Positions 26,775 to 33,125 of a stretch of 64,000 nt of DNA are shown here, piece by piece. The notes under the pieces were generated by a model that made no database searches, had not been told where the DNA came from, and saw only the letters and a list, made by a program, of their open reading frames with translations. A program made the translations under genes and the position numbers. Within the stretch, counting starts at the first letter, position 1. Each line of letters starts with the position of its first letter. Source of the stretch: Methylobacterium sp. E-045. GTDB taxonomy: Bacteria > Pseudomonadota > Alphaproteobacteria > Rhizobiales > Beijerinckiaceae. The stretch lies in assembly GCF_022829685.1 (NCBI RefSeq), contig NZ_JAKSYE010000118.1:32554-96553 (forward strand). Direction: 5' to 3'.

Positions 26775-27149
26775 TCAAATGTGGGCATCCCGCCCGTGTG
26801 TCCGGTTCTCGATGGCCTGCTCCCTCTCGATCGCAGCGAGGAGCTTCGTGTGTTCCTTCGACTCGTCCTTGATGATCCGGACGCACTCGGCGATGCGACC
26901 GGTGTCCTCGATCTGCCGGCGGGCCAGATCGCGCATCTCCCTCATCAGATCAATGACCTCGCGAGGGCCCTGCAGAAAAGGTTGCGGAACGTCGGCCAGG
27001 GTGGCCGGCGCGGGCGCGGGGAGGTGATCCTTGTCGCCCTTCGCTCGCGTGACCATCCAGCCGATCAGGATCATCGTGCACCCGCCGACGAAGATCTGCA
27101 TCACCTCTTGGCGGGCGATGGTGTTGCCCAGAAATTCCAGCCACCCCAT
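26775..27149 (-). CDS. Phage small membrane protein with cytoplasmic helix
   Basis: 124 aa. One N-terminal transmembrane helix (MQIFVGGCTMILIGWMV), then a Pro/Ala linker and long charged helices (VIDLMREMRDLARRQIEDTG and KDESKEHTKLLAAIERE). The shape is that of phage holin-accessory or Rz-type lysis proteins. Its start overlaps the stop of the preceding gene (TAATG), making it the last gene of the visible late operon. The exact role is not shown by sequence. The upstream gap 26544-26774 holds no gene. Confidence 0.6.
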   Translation of the reverse strand: MGWLEFLGNTIARQEVMQIFVGGCTMILIGWMVTRAKGDKDHLPAPAPATLADVPQPFLQGPREVIDLMREMRDLARRQIEDTGRIAECVRIIKDESKEHTKLLAAIEREQAIENRTHGRDAHI

Positions 27150-27658
27150 TACCCGGCCATCCTCTTAAGCTTGTCCATGGCCGCGCCGATCCGGCTCTTG
27201 CGCGAAACACCGTCGAGGACGGCAATGTAGACCGACAGCGCCTCGAACCATGCGAGCGTTCCGAAGACCGGGATGTTGAGGCTGGGAGAGTGGGCGACGG
27301 TGAAGGCGTCCCAGATCAGGGCCATCGTGAATTGGCCCATGATGAAGCAGCTCACTGCCGCGCCGAAGGCTCGGAAATAGGCCCCCTTCGGACCGACCGT
27401 GACGTTGTTGATGAAGCCGTTGAGGAACAGGGCCATGACCCTGATCGCCCCGACGGAGCCGAAGACCATCGCCATGTTGGCCTCGCTGGCGCCCATCTCG
27501 GCGATGGGGCGCAGGGCGTTGCGCTCCATTGTGTCGCCCGGCATCGCCAGGGTGAAGGCGATAAGGAGCATCATCAAGGCCATGCACCACTCGAACAGCC
27601 GATAGGTGCTGTACGGCCCGGCGGGGTGCATCGGGAGGAAGGCGCGGCGGTACGGCAT
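27149..27658 (-). CDS. Phage multi-spanning membrane protein
   Basis: 169 aa with about four hydrophobic segments: CMALMMLLIAFTLAM, NMAMVFGSVGAIRVMALFL, FGAAVSCFIMGQFTMAL and WFEALSVYIAVLDG. No family recognised. It starts 8 bases after the stop of the upstream secreted protein and overlaps the next gene, so it belongs to the lysis-side cluster. A holin role is possible, but four segments and this length are not decisive. Confidence 0.6.
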   Translation of the reverse strand: MPYRRAFLPMHPAGPYSTYRLFEWCMALMMLLIAFTLAMPGDTMERNALRPIAEMGASEANMAMVFGSVGAIRVMALFLNGFINNVTVGPKGAYFRAFGAAVSCFIMGQFTMALIWDAFTVAHSPSLNIPVFGTLAWFEALSVYIAVLDGVSRKSRIGAAMDKLKRMAG

Positions 27659-27666
27659 CCGCCCGC

Positions 27667-28176
27667 CTACTTCACGAACGACAGCGTCGACAGCGCCTGG
27701 ACCAGCGGCGTCAGGGTGTTCTTGTCCGACACGGTCTCATCGAACTTGAAGACCCGGAACAGCCGCTCGGAGATGCCCTTCGGCCCGCCCATCTCCTTGA
27801 TGAGCCAGTCGGGGGTCGAGCCGAGGATGCGCTCGAGCGCCACCTTCAGGACGGTGTAGCCGACGTCGACCGAGATGGCCTTGCCGGCGGTCGCGCCCTC
27901 TACCGCGTTCAGGGCGTAATCGGCGCCGGTCTGTAGCGCCCGGTCGATCCGCTGTGTCGTGAGCCACATGGAGATCCACCAGGGCAGCTTGCCGGCGGCA
28001 TAGGCCACCGCAGCGAGCACAACGGGATACAGGGCCTCCACGGCGACCTTGAACAGGCCATTGGCCATGTCGCCCCACTGGATCGGGAGGGCGGTAGTCG
28101 AGGGCGTAGCACACTGCGCGAAGGCGACAGAGACGGCACAGGCGAACGCCAGCGCCGCGAGGAAGAAGCGGGTCAT
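27667..28176 (-). CDS. Phage exported or membrane-anchored protein
   Basis: 169 aa. The N-terminus is a signal peptide (MTRFFLAALAFACAVSVAFA, then QCATP). A second hydrophobic stretch (YPVVLAAVAYAAGKLPWWI) follows and the rest is soluble, with LERILGSTPDWLIKEMGG and a C-terminal LTPLVQALSTLSFVK. No family recognised. A 28-bp repeat shared with the leader of the 50-aa gene at 29512 lies 12-39 bases before the ATG. It probably acts in the periplasm or inner membrane, perhaps in lysis. Confidence 0.6.
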   Translation of the reverse strand: MTRFFLAALAFACAVSVAFAQCATPSTTALPIQWGDMANGLFKVAVEALYPVVLAAVAYAAGKLPWWISMWLTTQRIDRALQTGADYALNAVEGATAGKAISVDVGYTVLKVALERILGSTPDWLIKEMGGPKGISERLFRVFKFDETVSDKNTLTPLVQALSTLSFVK

Positions 28177-28187
28177 GATAGTCTCAC

Positions 28188-28215
28188 GATGTCAGGGGTT
28201 GCGCGGCGACCGGCC
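28188..28215. repeat. 28-bp direct repeat, copy 1
   Basis: Identical to 29513-29540 over 28 bases, beginning GATGTCAGGGGTTGCG. On the minus strand it forms the leader of the exported protein at 27667-28176. Being in front of two different minus-strand genes, it may be a duplicated promoter or translation leader. Confidence 0.8.
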
Positions 28216-28269
28216 GGCTCGGTAAGCATTGCAGGATGCCCTGAGCAGAGCTGGCACAGGAGGCTGCTT

Positions 28270-28530
28270 ATGAGCGGCAGTGAGCGATCACACGCCTTGA
28301 CGGTCAAGGTGTTCGAAGCTCTGTCCCCTACGGGTGAGACCGTCTCGGCATCAGTGTGGCCGATTGCGAACGGCGGTTGGGGGCTGTCCCTCTCCGTGGG
28401 CGACAAACTTGTCGGCGATGGCTGGAATGAGCTTCGCTGGAGAGCAGTGCAGCTATGTTGGACCGCTGCGCAGAAATATCTAATTCCTCCACGGGGAGGT
28501 GAGGACCATGAACAAGCGCCAACCCCATGA
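28270..28530 (+). CDS. Small plus-strand hypothetical in the lysis region
   Basis: 86 aa, starting MSGSERSHALTVKVFEALS with AGGAGG six bases upstream. It has a strand-rich core (GETVSASVWPIANGGWGLSL, then GDKLVGDGWNELRWRAVQLC). No family recognised. It runs against the late operon and its end overlaps the lysozyme gene tail by about 50 bases. A separately expressed phage gene (moron) is plausible. Confidence 0.55.
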   Translation: MSGSERSHALTVKVFEALSPTGETVSASVWPIANGGWGLSLSVGDKLVGDGWNELRWRAVQLCWTAAQKYLIPPRGGEDHEQAPTP

Positions 28531-29157
28531 CTGTTCGGCGACCACTGTATTGACGGGCACGGACATAGAGGCCGAAGAAGGGGTCACAATCAAAGCGGTC
28601 GCTGGCGAGACCACGACGGGCGTGGGCAGCGGCACGATCACCGGGGGCGCGTCGAGCGGCGTCAGGGTCGAGAACGGCGCGCTGACGGGCTTCGCATCGG
28701 TACTGCGGGCCTTCGGTGCCGCCTTGCTGTAGGGCGTGAGGAACTGGTCGCGCTCGGCGGTGCGCCGGCTGATGATCTCAGGCGGCTTGCGCCAAGACAT
28801 GATTGCCGCGGCGCAGCCAGCCCGATCGCCCGCGTTGAGACGCTTGACGAAGGTCGACTTGCGGAAGCCTCCGGGGCCGATGTTGTAGCAGATCGAAACG
28901 AGGGCATCGCGCTCATGATCGGCCATCGGCACGGTGACAGCCTGGTCGACGGCAGTCTCGTACTGGACGAGGTCGCGGGCGAAAATGTCGAGAGCTTCGG
29001 CTTGGGAGATGACGAGGCCCGGCGTCACGGTCGGAGGGCCAGCCGCGGATGTATGGCCGACGCCGATCGTCCAGATGCCGACGCTGTCCTTGTAGGCGGT
29101 CGTCTTCAGCGCCTCGCGCGAGACGAGGGCTGCGCGACCGGTTGCCGTGAGGGCCAT
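28480..29157 (-). CDS. Phage endolysin, GH24 lysozyme
   Basis: 225 aa. The T4/lambdoid-type lysozyme domain has the catalytic Glu in LVSREALKTTAYKDSVG, then IWTIGVGHT (the D/C-x(5)-T region) and MADHERDALVSICYNIGPGG, ending WRKPPEIISRRTAERDQF. About 80 extra C-terminal residues are Pro/Val/Ser-rich and end in WGWRLFMVLTSPWRN. This tail could be a weak membrane anchor or wall contact. No N-terminal SAR or signal sequence is visible, so export would need a holin. Two small membrane/secreted genes lie just upstream. Confidence 0.88.
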   Translation of the reverse strand: MALTATGRAALVSREALKTTAYKDSVGIWTIGVGHTSAAGPPTVTPGLVISQAEALDIFARDLVQYETAVDQAVTVPMADHERDALVSICYNIGPGGFRKSTFVKRLNAGDRAGCAAAIMSWRKPPEIISRRTAERDQFLTPYSKAAPKARSTDAKPVSAPFSTLTPLDAPPVIVPLPTPVVVSPATALIVTPSSASMSVPVNTVVAEQSWGWRLFMVLTSPWRN

Positions 29158-29171
29158 CGGAATTCCTCAGA

Positions 29172-29360
29172 TCAGGGAGTTAAGGTCAAGGCGTGGATGG
29201 CCGCGAGTGCGAGCCCGGCGACGAAGAAGAGGAGCCCAACCAGCGTCACGACAGCCGCAGCGGCCATATCGTGCATGTCGGCCTCACGCCGTTCGGACAT
29301 GGCGAGGCCGGATAGGACCAGCGCCAAGGCTATGGCGAGGAAGAGGGCAGACAGAAGCAT
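29172..29360 (-). CDS. Small two-helix membrane protein, candidate holin
   Basis: 62 aa with two transmembrane helices (LLSALFLAIALALVLSGLA and AAAVVTLVGLLFFVAGLALA) joined by a charged turn (SERREADMHD). Its ATG overlaps the TGA of the 50-aa gene (TGATG), and the lysozyme gene follows 14 bases later. Size, topology and position fit a class II holin. There is no sequence-family support. Confidence 0.6.
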   Translation of the reverse strand: MLLSALFLAIALALVLSGLAMSERREADMHDMAAAAVVTLVGLLFFVAGLALAAIHALTLTP

Positions 29361-29512
29361 CAGCGCCGCGCCGGCCGAGAGCAGACGAGGGACGGGATGC
29401 CCTCAATGTCGACGGCCACGCAGACCGGACGGCGCCGAGCGGCCATGGCTGGTGAGGCCAGCGCGCAGAGAAGCGCGAACGCGAGGATGACGCGGGCCAT
29501 AGCGGTGCTCAT
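29360..29512 (-). CDS. 50-aa secreted peptide, lysis cassette
   Basis: Reads MSTAMARVILAFALLCALAS then PAMAARRRPVCVAVDIEG and ends CSRPARR. It has a clear signal peptide (cleavage after AMA) and a short Cys-containing mature part. Its stop overlaps the start of the candidate holin. An outer-membrane spanin (Rz1-like) would need a lipobox, which is not obvious. The 28-bp repeat copy 2 lies directly before the ATG. Confidence 0.5.
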   Translation of the reverse strand: MSTAMARVILAFALLCALASPAMAARRRPVCVAVDIEGIPSLVCSRPARR

Positions 29513-29540
29513 GATGTCAGGGGTTGCGCGGCGACCGGCC
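29513..29540. repeat. 28-bp direct repeat, copy 2
   Basis: Exact copy of 28188-28215. Its end abuts the start codon of the minus-strand 50-aa gene (29512), whereas copy 1 is 12 bases from the start of its gene. The two copies lie 1.3 kb apart and bracket the lysozyme/holin block. Confidence 0.8.
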
Positions 29541-29618
29541 CTCTCTGGAGGGGCGCTGGAGGCCCGTAGGCGTTGACCCGGAGGGGTCAGGCGTTGACTG
29601 TCGGCACTATGGCGTTGA

Positions 29619-29942
29619 CTAGCGCCCCAGGTGCTCCACGAGCCCCAGCAAATAGCCGTTGATGTTGGCCGCCCCGATAGGGTTCTGCGAATGGACGTAC
29701 CATTCGAAGCCGTCGAGGCTCAGGCCGTTGTCCATGACGAAATCGCCAAGCCAACGCGCGAAGTCGGCGCCGGTCGGCAGAGGCTTGCCAGCCTCGTCCG
29801 CGCCGAGGTCGTGATCGAACGAAATGAACGACGGCAGGCCGCGGGCCTGAACGAGCGCCTGAGCGGTTTCAAGCGACCGCACCACCTCCCACTCGCCGGC
29901 AGGCGGATCGCGCTCATCGTCGAGGAACAGGCGGTAGGTCAC
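29619..29942 (-). CDS. Cyclic-phosphate processing receiver-like (cREC) domain protein
   Basis: 107 aa. It starts MTYRLFLDDERDPP, then has LPSFISFDHDLG and GADFARWLGDF and ends with a WYVHSQNPIGAANINGYL stretch. The LDDERxP and SFDHDLG motifs with a C-terminal HSxNPxG are typical of the stand-alone cREC family, a receiver-fold domain proposed to act on cyclic phosphates. Its role in a phage late region is unknown; RNA or nucleotide repair is a guess from the family. Confidence 0.75.
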   Translation of the reverse strand: MTYRLFLDDERDPPAGEWEVVRSLETAQALVQARGLPSFISFDHDLGADEAGKPLPTGADFARWLGDFVMDNGLSLDGFEWYVHSQNPIGAANINGYLLGLVEHLGR

Positions 29943-30102
29943 GGCAGCACCTTATCGTGGTAGTGTGGCCCCGACACGCCGGGGCGGCCCAGAGCCAGCG
30001 AGAGGCCCTAACCGCCCCACTCGAAGACGGTTAAGCGAACGGCGAAATCCTGCCGCCGGCCTTAGGATCCGACTGGGGTGCGTGTCGGATCAGATAGCGG
30101 AC

Positions 30103-30378
30103 CTACCGCCTGTTCCACTTTCGATAAAGGTCATGGGTTCCAACATCGACGGCCTCATATACGTCGTCAGCGATTTGTCGAAGTATGATCCGGTCGCCCT
30201 GATTGACATTGATTATGAAATAACCTGGCGCCCCACCAAGCTTTCGTTTGTCGAACCCGGTCAGCAATGGCTCGAATTGGAACCTATCAATAGACATAGC
30301 CACTGTCCGCTGGCGATGAGGCGGCAGCTTCTTTATGGCCTTCTTAAAGGCCGGAGTGGGGATGACTCGAGCCTTCAC
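30103..30378 (-). CDS. RelE/ParE-superfamily toxin-like protein
   Basis: 91 aa. MKARVIPTPAFKKAIKKLPP, LLTGFDKRKLGG, GYFIINVNQGDRIILRQI and VYEAVDVGTHDLYRKW follow the RelE/HigB fold (helix, helix, then a four-strand sheet with a basic face). It would be an mRNA interferase or related toxin. It starts 3 bases after the stop of the 176-aa gene, in the usual antitoxin-first order. The C-terminal H-x-x-x-Y-R fits the family. Confidence 0.72.
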   Translation of the reverse strand: MKARVIPTPAFKKAIKKLPPHRQRTVAMSIDRFQFEPLLTGFDKRKLGGAPGYFIINVNQGDRIILRQIADDVYEAVDVGTHDLYRKWNRR

Positions 30379-30381
30379 AAG

Positions 30382-30912
30382 CTAGCTGAGGAGGTAGCTG
30401 GCCAGATCGCCCGGCTTATCAAAGGTTGGGCCACCTCTAGACTCAGGGTTCACCTCAGCTCGCATCGCCCGAAGCTCGGAAGAAACATCGACCCGCATAT
30501 CAATCTCTTTGCCGATGATGGCGAAGAGACGCTCATCGAGATCGGCAAGCGCATTTAGCCTTCCTGACTGTCTCCGAGCCCGCTTTATTGTTTTGCGAAA
30601 GCGCTTAAACATCTTTTCGTGAAACTCAATGCGCTCATCGCTCACCATTATAAGATCGTCCAAAATCTCAATAATATTCTCCGGCCTATCATCGACAAAT
30701 ATCATGATACTCCAGAAGACTTCATGATTTCGCTTGAAGCCTTCCTCCAATTTTTTTAGGAGATTGTTCATATGGGCGAGAAGGGACTCAAGCCTGTTGC
30801 GCTCCTGGAATAGATGCGTGTCCGCCAGCCGCTCAACGATCGCTAGAGGCGACGTTGAAAGCGCGAGCACCATCTCCGAAAGGGCAAAATCTAGGGCCAT
30901 GGGAAGGATCAT
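30382..30912 (-). CDS. Partner of RelE-like toxin, unusual antitoxin candidate
   Basis: 176 aa, start at ATG 30912 with AGGGGG 7 bases upstream. No DNA-binding motif or known antitoxin family is visible. It is helical throughout: MALDFALSEMVLALSTSPL, ERLADTHLFQERNRLESLL, then two charged helical stretches, and a tail (SRGGPTFDKPGDLASYLLS) that could wrap the toxin. It is much longer than usual type II antitoxins. Position directly before the RelE-like gene suggests it neutralises it. Local GC is lower than in the surrounding phage genes. Confidence 0.5.
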   Translation of the reverse strand: MILPMALDFALSEMVLALSTSPLAIVERLADTHLFQERNRLESLLAHMNNLLKKLEEGFKRNHEVFWSIMIFVDDRPENIIEILDDLIMVSDERIEFHEKMFKRFRKTIKRARRQSGRLNALADLDERLFAIIGKEIDMRVDVSSELRAMRAEVNPESRGGPTFDKPGDLASYLLS

Positions 30913-30966
30913 ACTCGGCCCCCTTCGATCCGGATAGAGAGGTGTGTCAGATCGCGAGCACGCGCT

Positions 30967-31533
30967 TCAGAACACTTCGACCTGCCGGATCAGGCGCCGG
31001 AACACGACGATGTTGATCCGCAGCGCCTCGGTGACGGTGGGCTTCCAGAGCAGACGCGGATACCGGGCGACGCGCTTCTGAAGCACGGGCACCTCAAGAA
31101 CCGCATCATCGGCGTTGAGCCCTGCGAAGCTCTGCGAGGCGTCCACGAGGATCGTGCGGTTCGTGCTGTCGCCGCCGTAGAGGTTCGCGCGCAACGTGCT
31201 CGGCTGCTTCGTCGCCCCCCAGAACAGCACCGTGTCGATGACATAGGTGTCCTGGCCGTCCTGCGTCGCCATGCCGAGTTCGATCTCGTTCGTGGTCGAG
31301 CAGTCCACGCCCTCCACGGTCATGAGCACGCCATCCGGCCGCTGCCAGATGGTGAGCGGGCCATCGACGCCATCGTTGCTCTCGATGATGATGCCGCCGC
31401 GCCCATGGATCGGCATGCCCATGAGGAGCGGGTTGTCCTTTGTCCCGCCCAGCTGGAACACGACGCCCCGGCCCGGAACGCTCGGCAGCCCGCCGCCGGA
31501 TCCGGTGCTGAACCCTCCGCCGATGAAGCTCAT
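30967..31533 (-). CDS. Phage tail-region protein, glycine-rich N-terminus
   Basis: 188 aa from the ATG giving MSFIGGGFSTGSGGGLPSVP; the open frame upstream is only a shadow of the FAD gene. It is beta-rich (VVFQLGGTKDNPLLMGMPIH, IIIESNDGVDGPLTIW, LRANLYGGDSTNRTIL). No family recognised. The start overlaps the FAD-oxidoreductase stop (ATGA), so the two are co-translated. It probably belongs to the tail tip or fibre. Confidence 0.6.
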   Translation of the reverse strand: MSFIGGGFSTGSGGGLPSVPGRGVVFQLGGTKDNPLLMGMPIHGRGGIIIESNDGVDGPLTIWQRPDGVLMTVEGVDCSTTNEIELGMATQDGQDTYVIDTVLFWGATKQPSTLRANLYGGDSTNRTILVDASQSFAGLNADDAVLEVPVLQKRVARYPRLLWKPTVTEALRINIVVFRRLIRQVEVF

Positions 31534-33122
31534 ATCTTCAACCCCAAGCTGGATGCGATCTCGGCAATCTTCGCATACGGGACTTCCGTCACCGGGATTC
31601 CGTCGCGGATTGCGATGTAGAAGGCGATCGCCGCGGCCTCGCCGATGCTCATCCACGTCGGCTCCATCCGGAGCGAGCACATGACGATCTCGCTGACCGC
31701 CGGGCACCCGATCTCGAGCATGTTGTGGATGATGCCGGCCGGTGGCTTGATCGCGGCGAACGGCAGCCCCCAATACGAGCGACCGTCCTGGACGTCGTCG
31801 AGCATGTCGCCGTCCTGCATGTAGCCGCCGCCGGGCAGCGTCGCATGGCATTTGGCGTGGCTGTCGGCGTGGTATCCGCCCTGGCCCATCGACTCGAAGG
31901 TAAGGCCGCGCGCGGCCCGCCCGATGTTCTCGAACGAGATCTTTCCCGCGCACATCATGCGATGGCTGGTCCGGACGTAGAGGTGCGAGGACCAGCCACG
32001 CTGCCCGAACCATTCGGTGACGTTGTGGTTCGCAGGCAGGCCCCAGAGCGCCATGTTCGCCTTGAGGGCCGGATTCACCCGCGATGACGTCTGCGCGAGG
32101 TAGTACCAGCCGGCGGTGTAATAATAGTGCCACGCCCAGAACAGTCGACGCTGCGCCTTCGTCTTGCAGCGGATATACTCCATCGGCGAGCCCCACTGAG
32201 AGCCGCCGTTGGTGGTCATGCAATACTGATCGACGAACTGACCGGACGAGATCTGTTCGATGTTGGTGTAGACGCTGCCGCGCTTCGCGATCCAATCCTC
32301 GAAGTCGGCCTCACGGAATGGCAGACCGTCGGGGCGGGTCGGCGCCTGGAAGGGCAGGCGATCCGATCGCTGCGAGAACGTCGAGCGCCAGTTGAACGCC
32401 ATGTTGCGGAGTTCACCGATACCGGGAGCCACGATGGTGTAGCCCTGGTTGCCCCGGATGATGTCGCCCTTGGGGTTCAGCAGGGCCGCCGGCTGGATGT
32501 TCCGGTTGTTGCTGTAGGCACCGGCCAGCAGCTCGTTGTAGGTCGCCCGGTTCTCCGAGCGGCCGGCAGTGTAGGGCACGCGAGCCGCGCGGCCGAGCTG
32601 CGCCTCGTAAGAGGCGGACGCGAACTGCTTCGCCCGCACCTGCCGGCCATCGGAGAAGGTGACAACGCCGCCGAGCTTGGTGACGGGATCAATCGCAAAA
32701 TCAGCGATCTCGATATCCCAGAAGGGCTGAATCCCGGAGAGCATGCGGTCGCGGGCGAAGCGCCCCCATTCCGGCAGGTAGCGCCGGGGCAGATCCGCGT
32801 ACTGCCGACCATACCCACGGACCTCCGCCGTCGGAGGTGTGGTGGTGTTATCTGCGGGCGAGCCGACCACAGCGCCGTCCGCGATGGCGGCGGTCTCGCA
32901 GTCGATGAAGAACTGGCGGCCGACACCGGTCAGCGTATCGGTGCTGGCCCCGACCCCGACATAGTCGGGCAGGCCGAGCCCCCCCGTCAGCAGGCCGCCT
33001 GGCCATTGAGCCTCGTCCGCCGTAGCGACGGAGAGGCCGAACTTGCGCATGCGCGCGCCAACCGAGAGCCCGGCACCACCCGAGCCCATGACAAAAACAT
33101 CGACGTCTGCAACGATCGCCAT
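31530..33122 (-). CDS. FAD-dependent oxidoreductase within the tail module
   Basis: 530 aa. It starts with a dinucleotide-binding fold (DVFVMGSGGAGLSVGARMRK, then ATADEAQWPGGLLTGGLG), like the FAD_oxidored (PF12831) group that includes proteins once annotated as xanthan lyases. The middle has VRAKQFASASYEAQLGR and a long substrate region; near the end are CPAVSEIVMCSLRMEPTW and SIGEAAAIAFYIAIRDG, the second FAD-contact region. It lies between a tail-fibre gene (3-base gap) and the 188-aa gene (overlap), so it is part of the virion-tail operon. It could modify a surface glycan or be a structural use of the fold. Confidence 0.8.
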   Translation of the reverse strand: MAIVADVDVFVMGSGGAGLSVGARMRKFGLSVATADEAQWPGGLLTGGLGLPDYVGVGASTDTLTGVGRQFFIDCETAAIADGAVVGSPADNTTTPPTAEVRGYGRQYADLPRRYLPEWGRFARDRMLSGIQPFWDIEIADFAIDPVTKLGGVVTFSDGRQVRAKQFASASYEAQLGRAARVPYTAGRSENRATYNELLAGAYSNNRNIQPAALLNPKGDIIRGNQGYTIVAPGIGELRNMAFNWRSTFSQRSDRLPFQAPTRPDGLPFREADFEDWIAKRGSVYTNIEQISSGQFVDQYCMTTNGGSQWGSPMEYIRCKTKAQRRLFWAWHYYYTAGWYYLAQTSSRVNPALKANMALWGLPANHNVTEWFGQRGWSSHLYVRTSHRMMCAGKISFENIGRAARGLTFESMGQGGYHADSHAKCHATLPGGGYMQDGDMLDDVQDGRSYWGLPFAAIKPPAGIIHNMLEIGCPAVSEIVMCSLRMEPTWMSIGEAAAIAFYIAIRDGIPVTEVPYAKIAEIASSLGLKI

Positions 33123-33125
33123 GGC

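Noticed and set aside
28499..28732. Plus-strand ORF antisense to the lysozyme C-terminal tail
   Set aside because: Mirrors the Val/Pro/Ser-rich tail codons; no independent coding signal.
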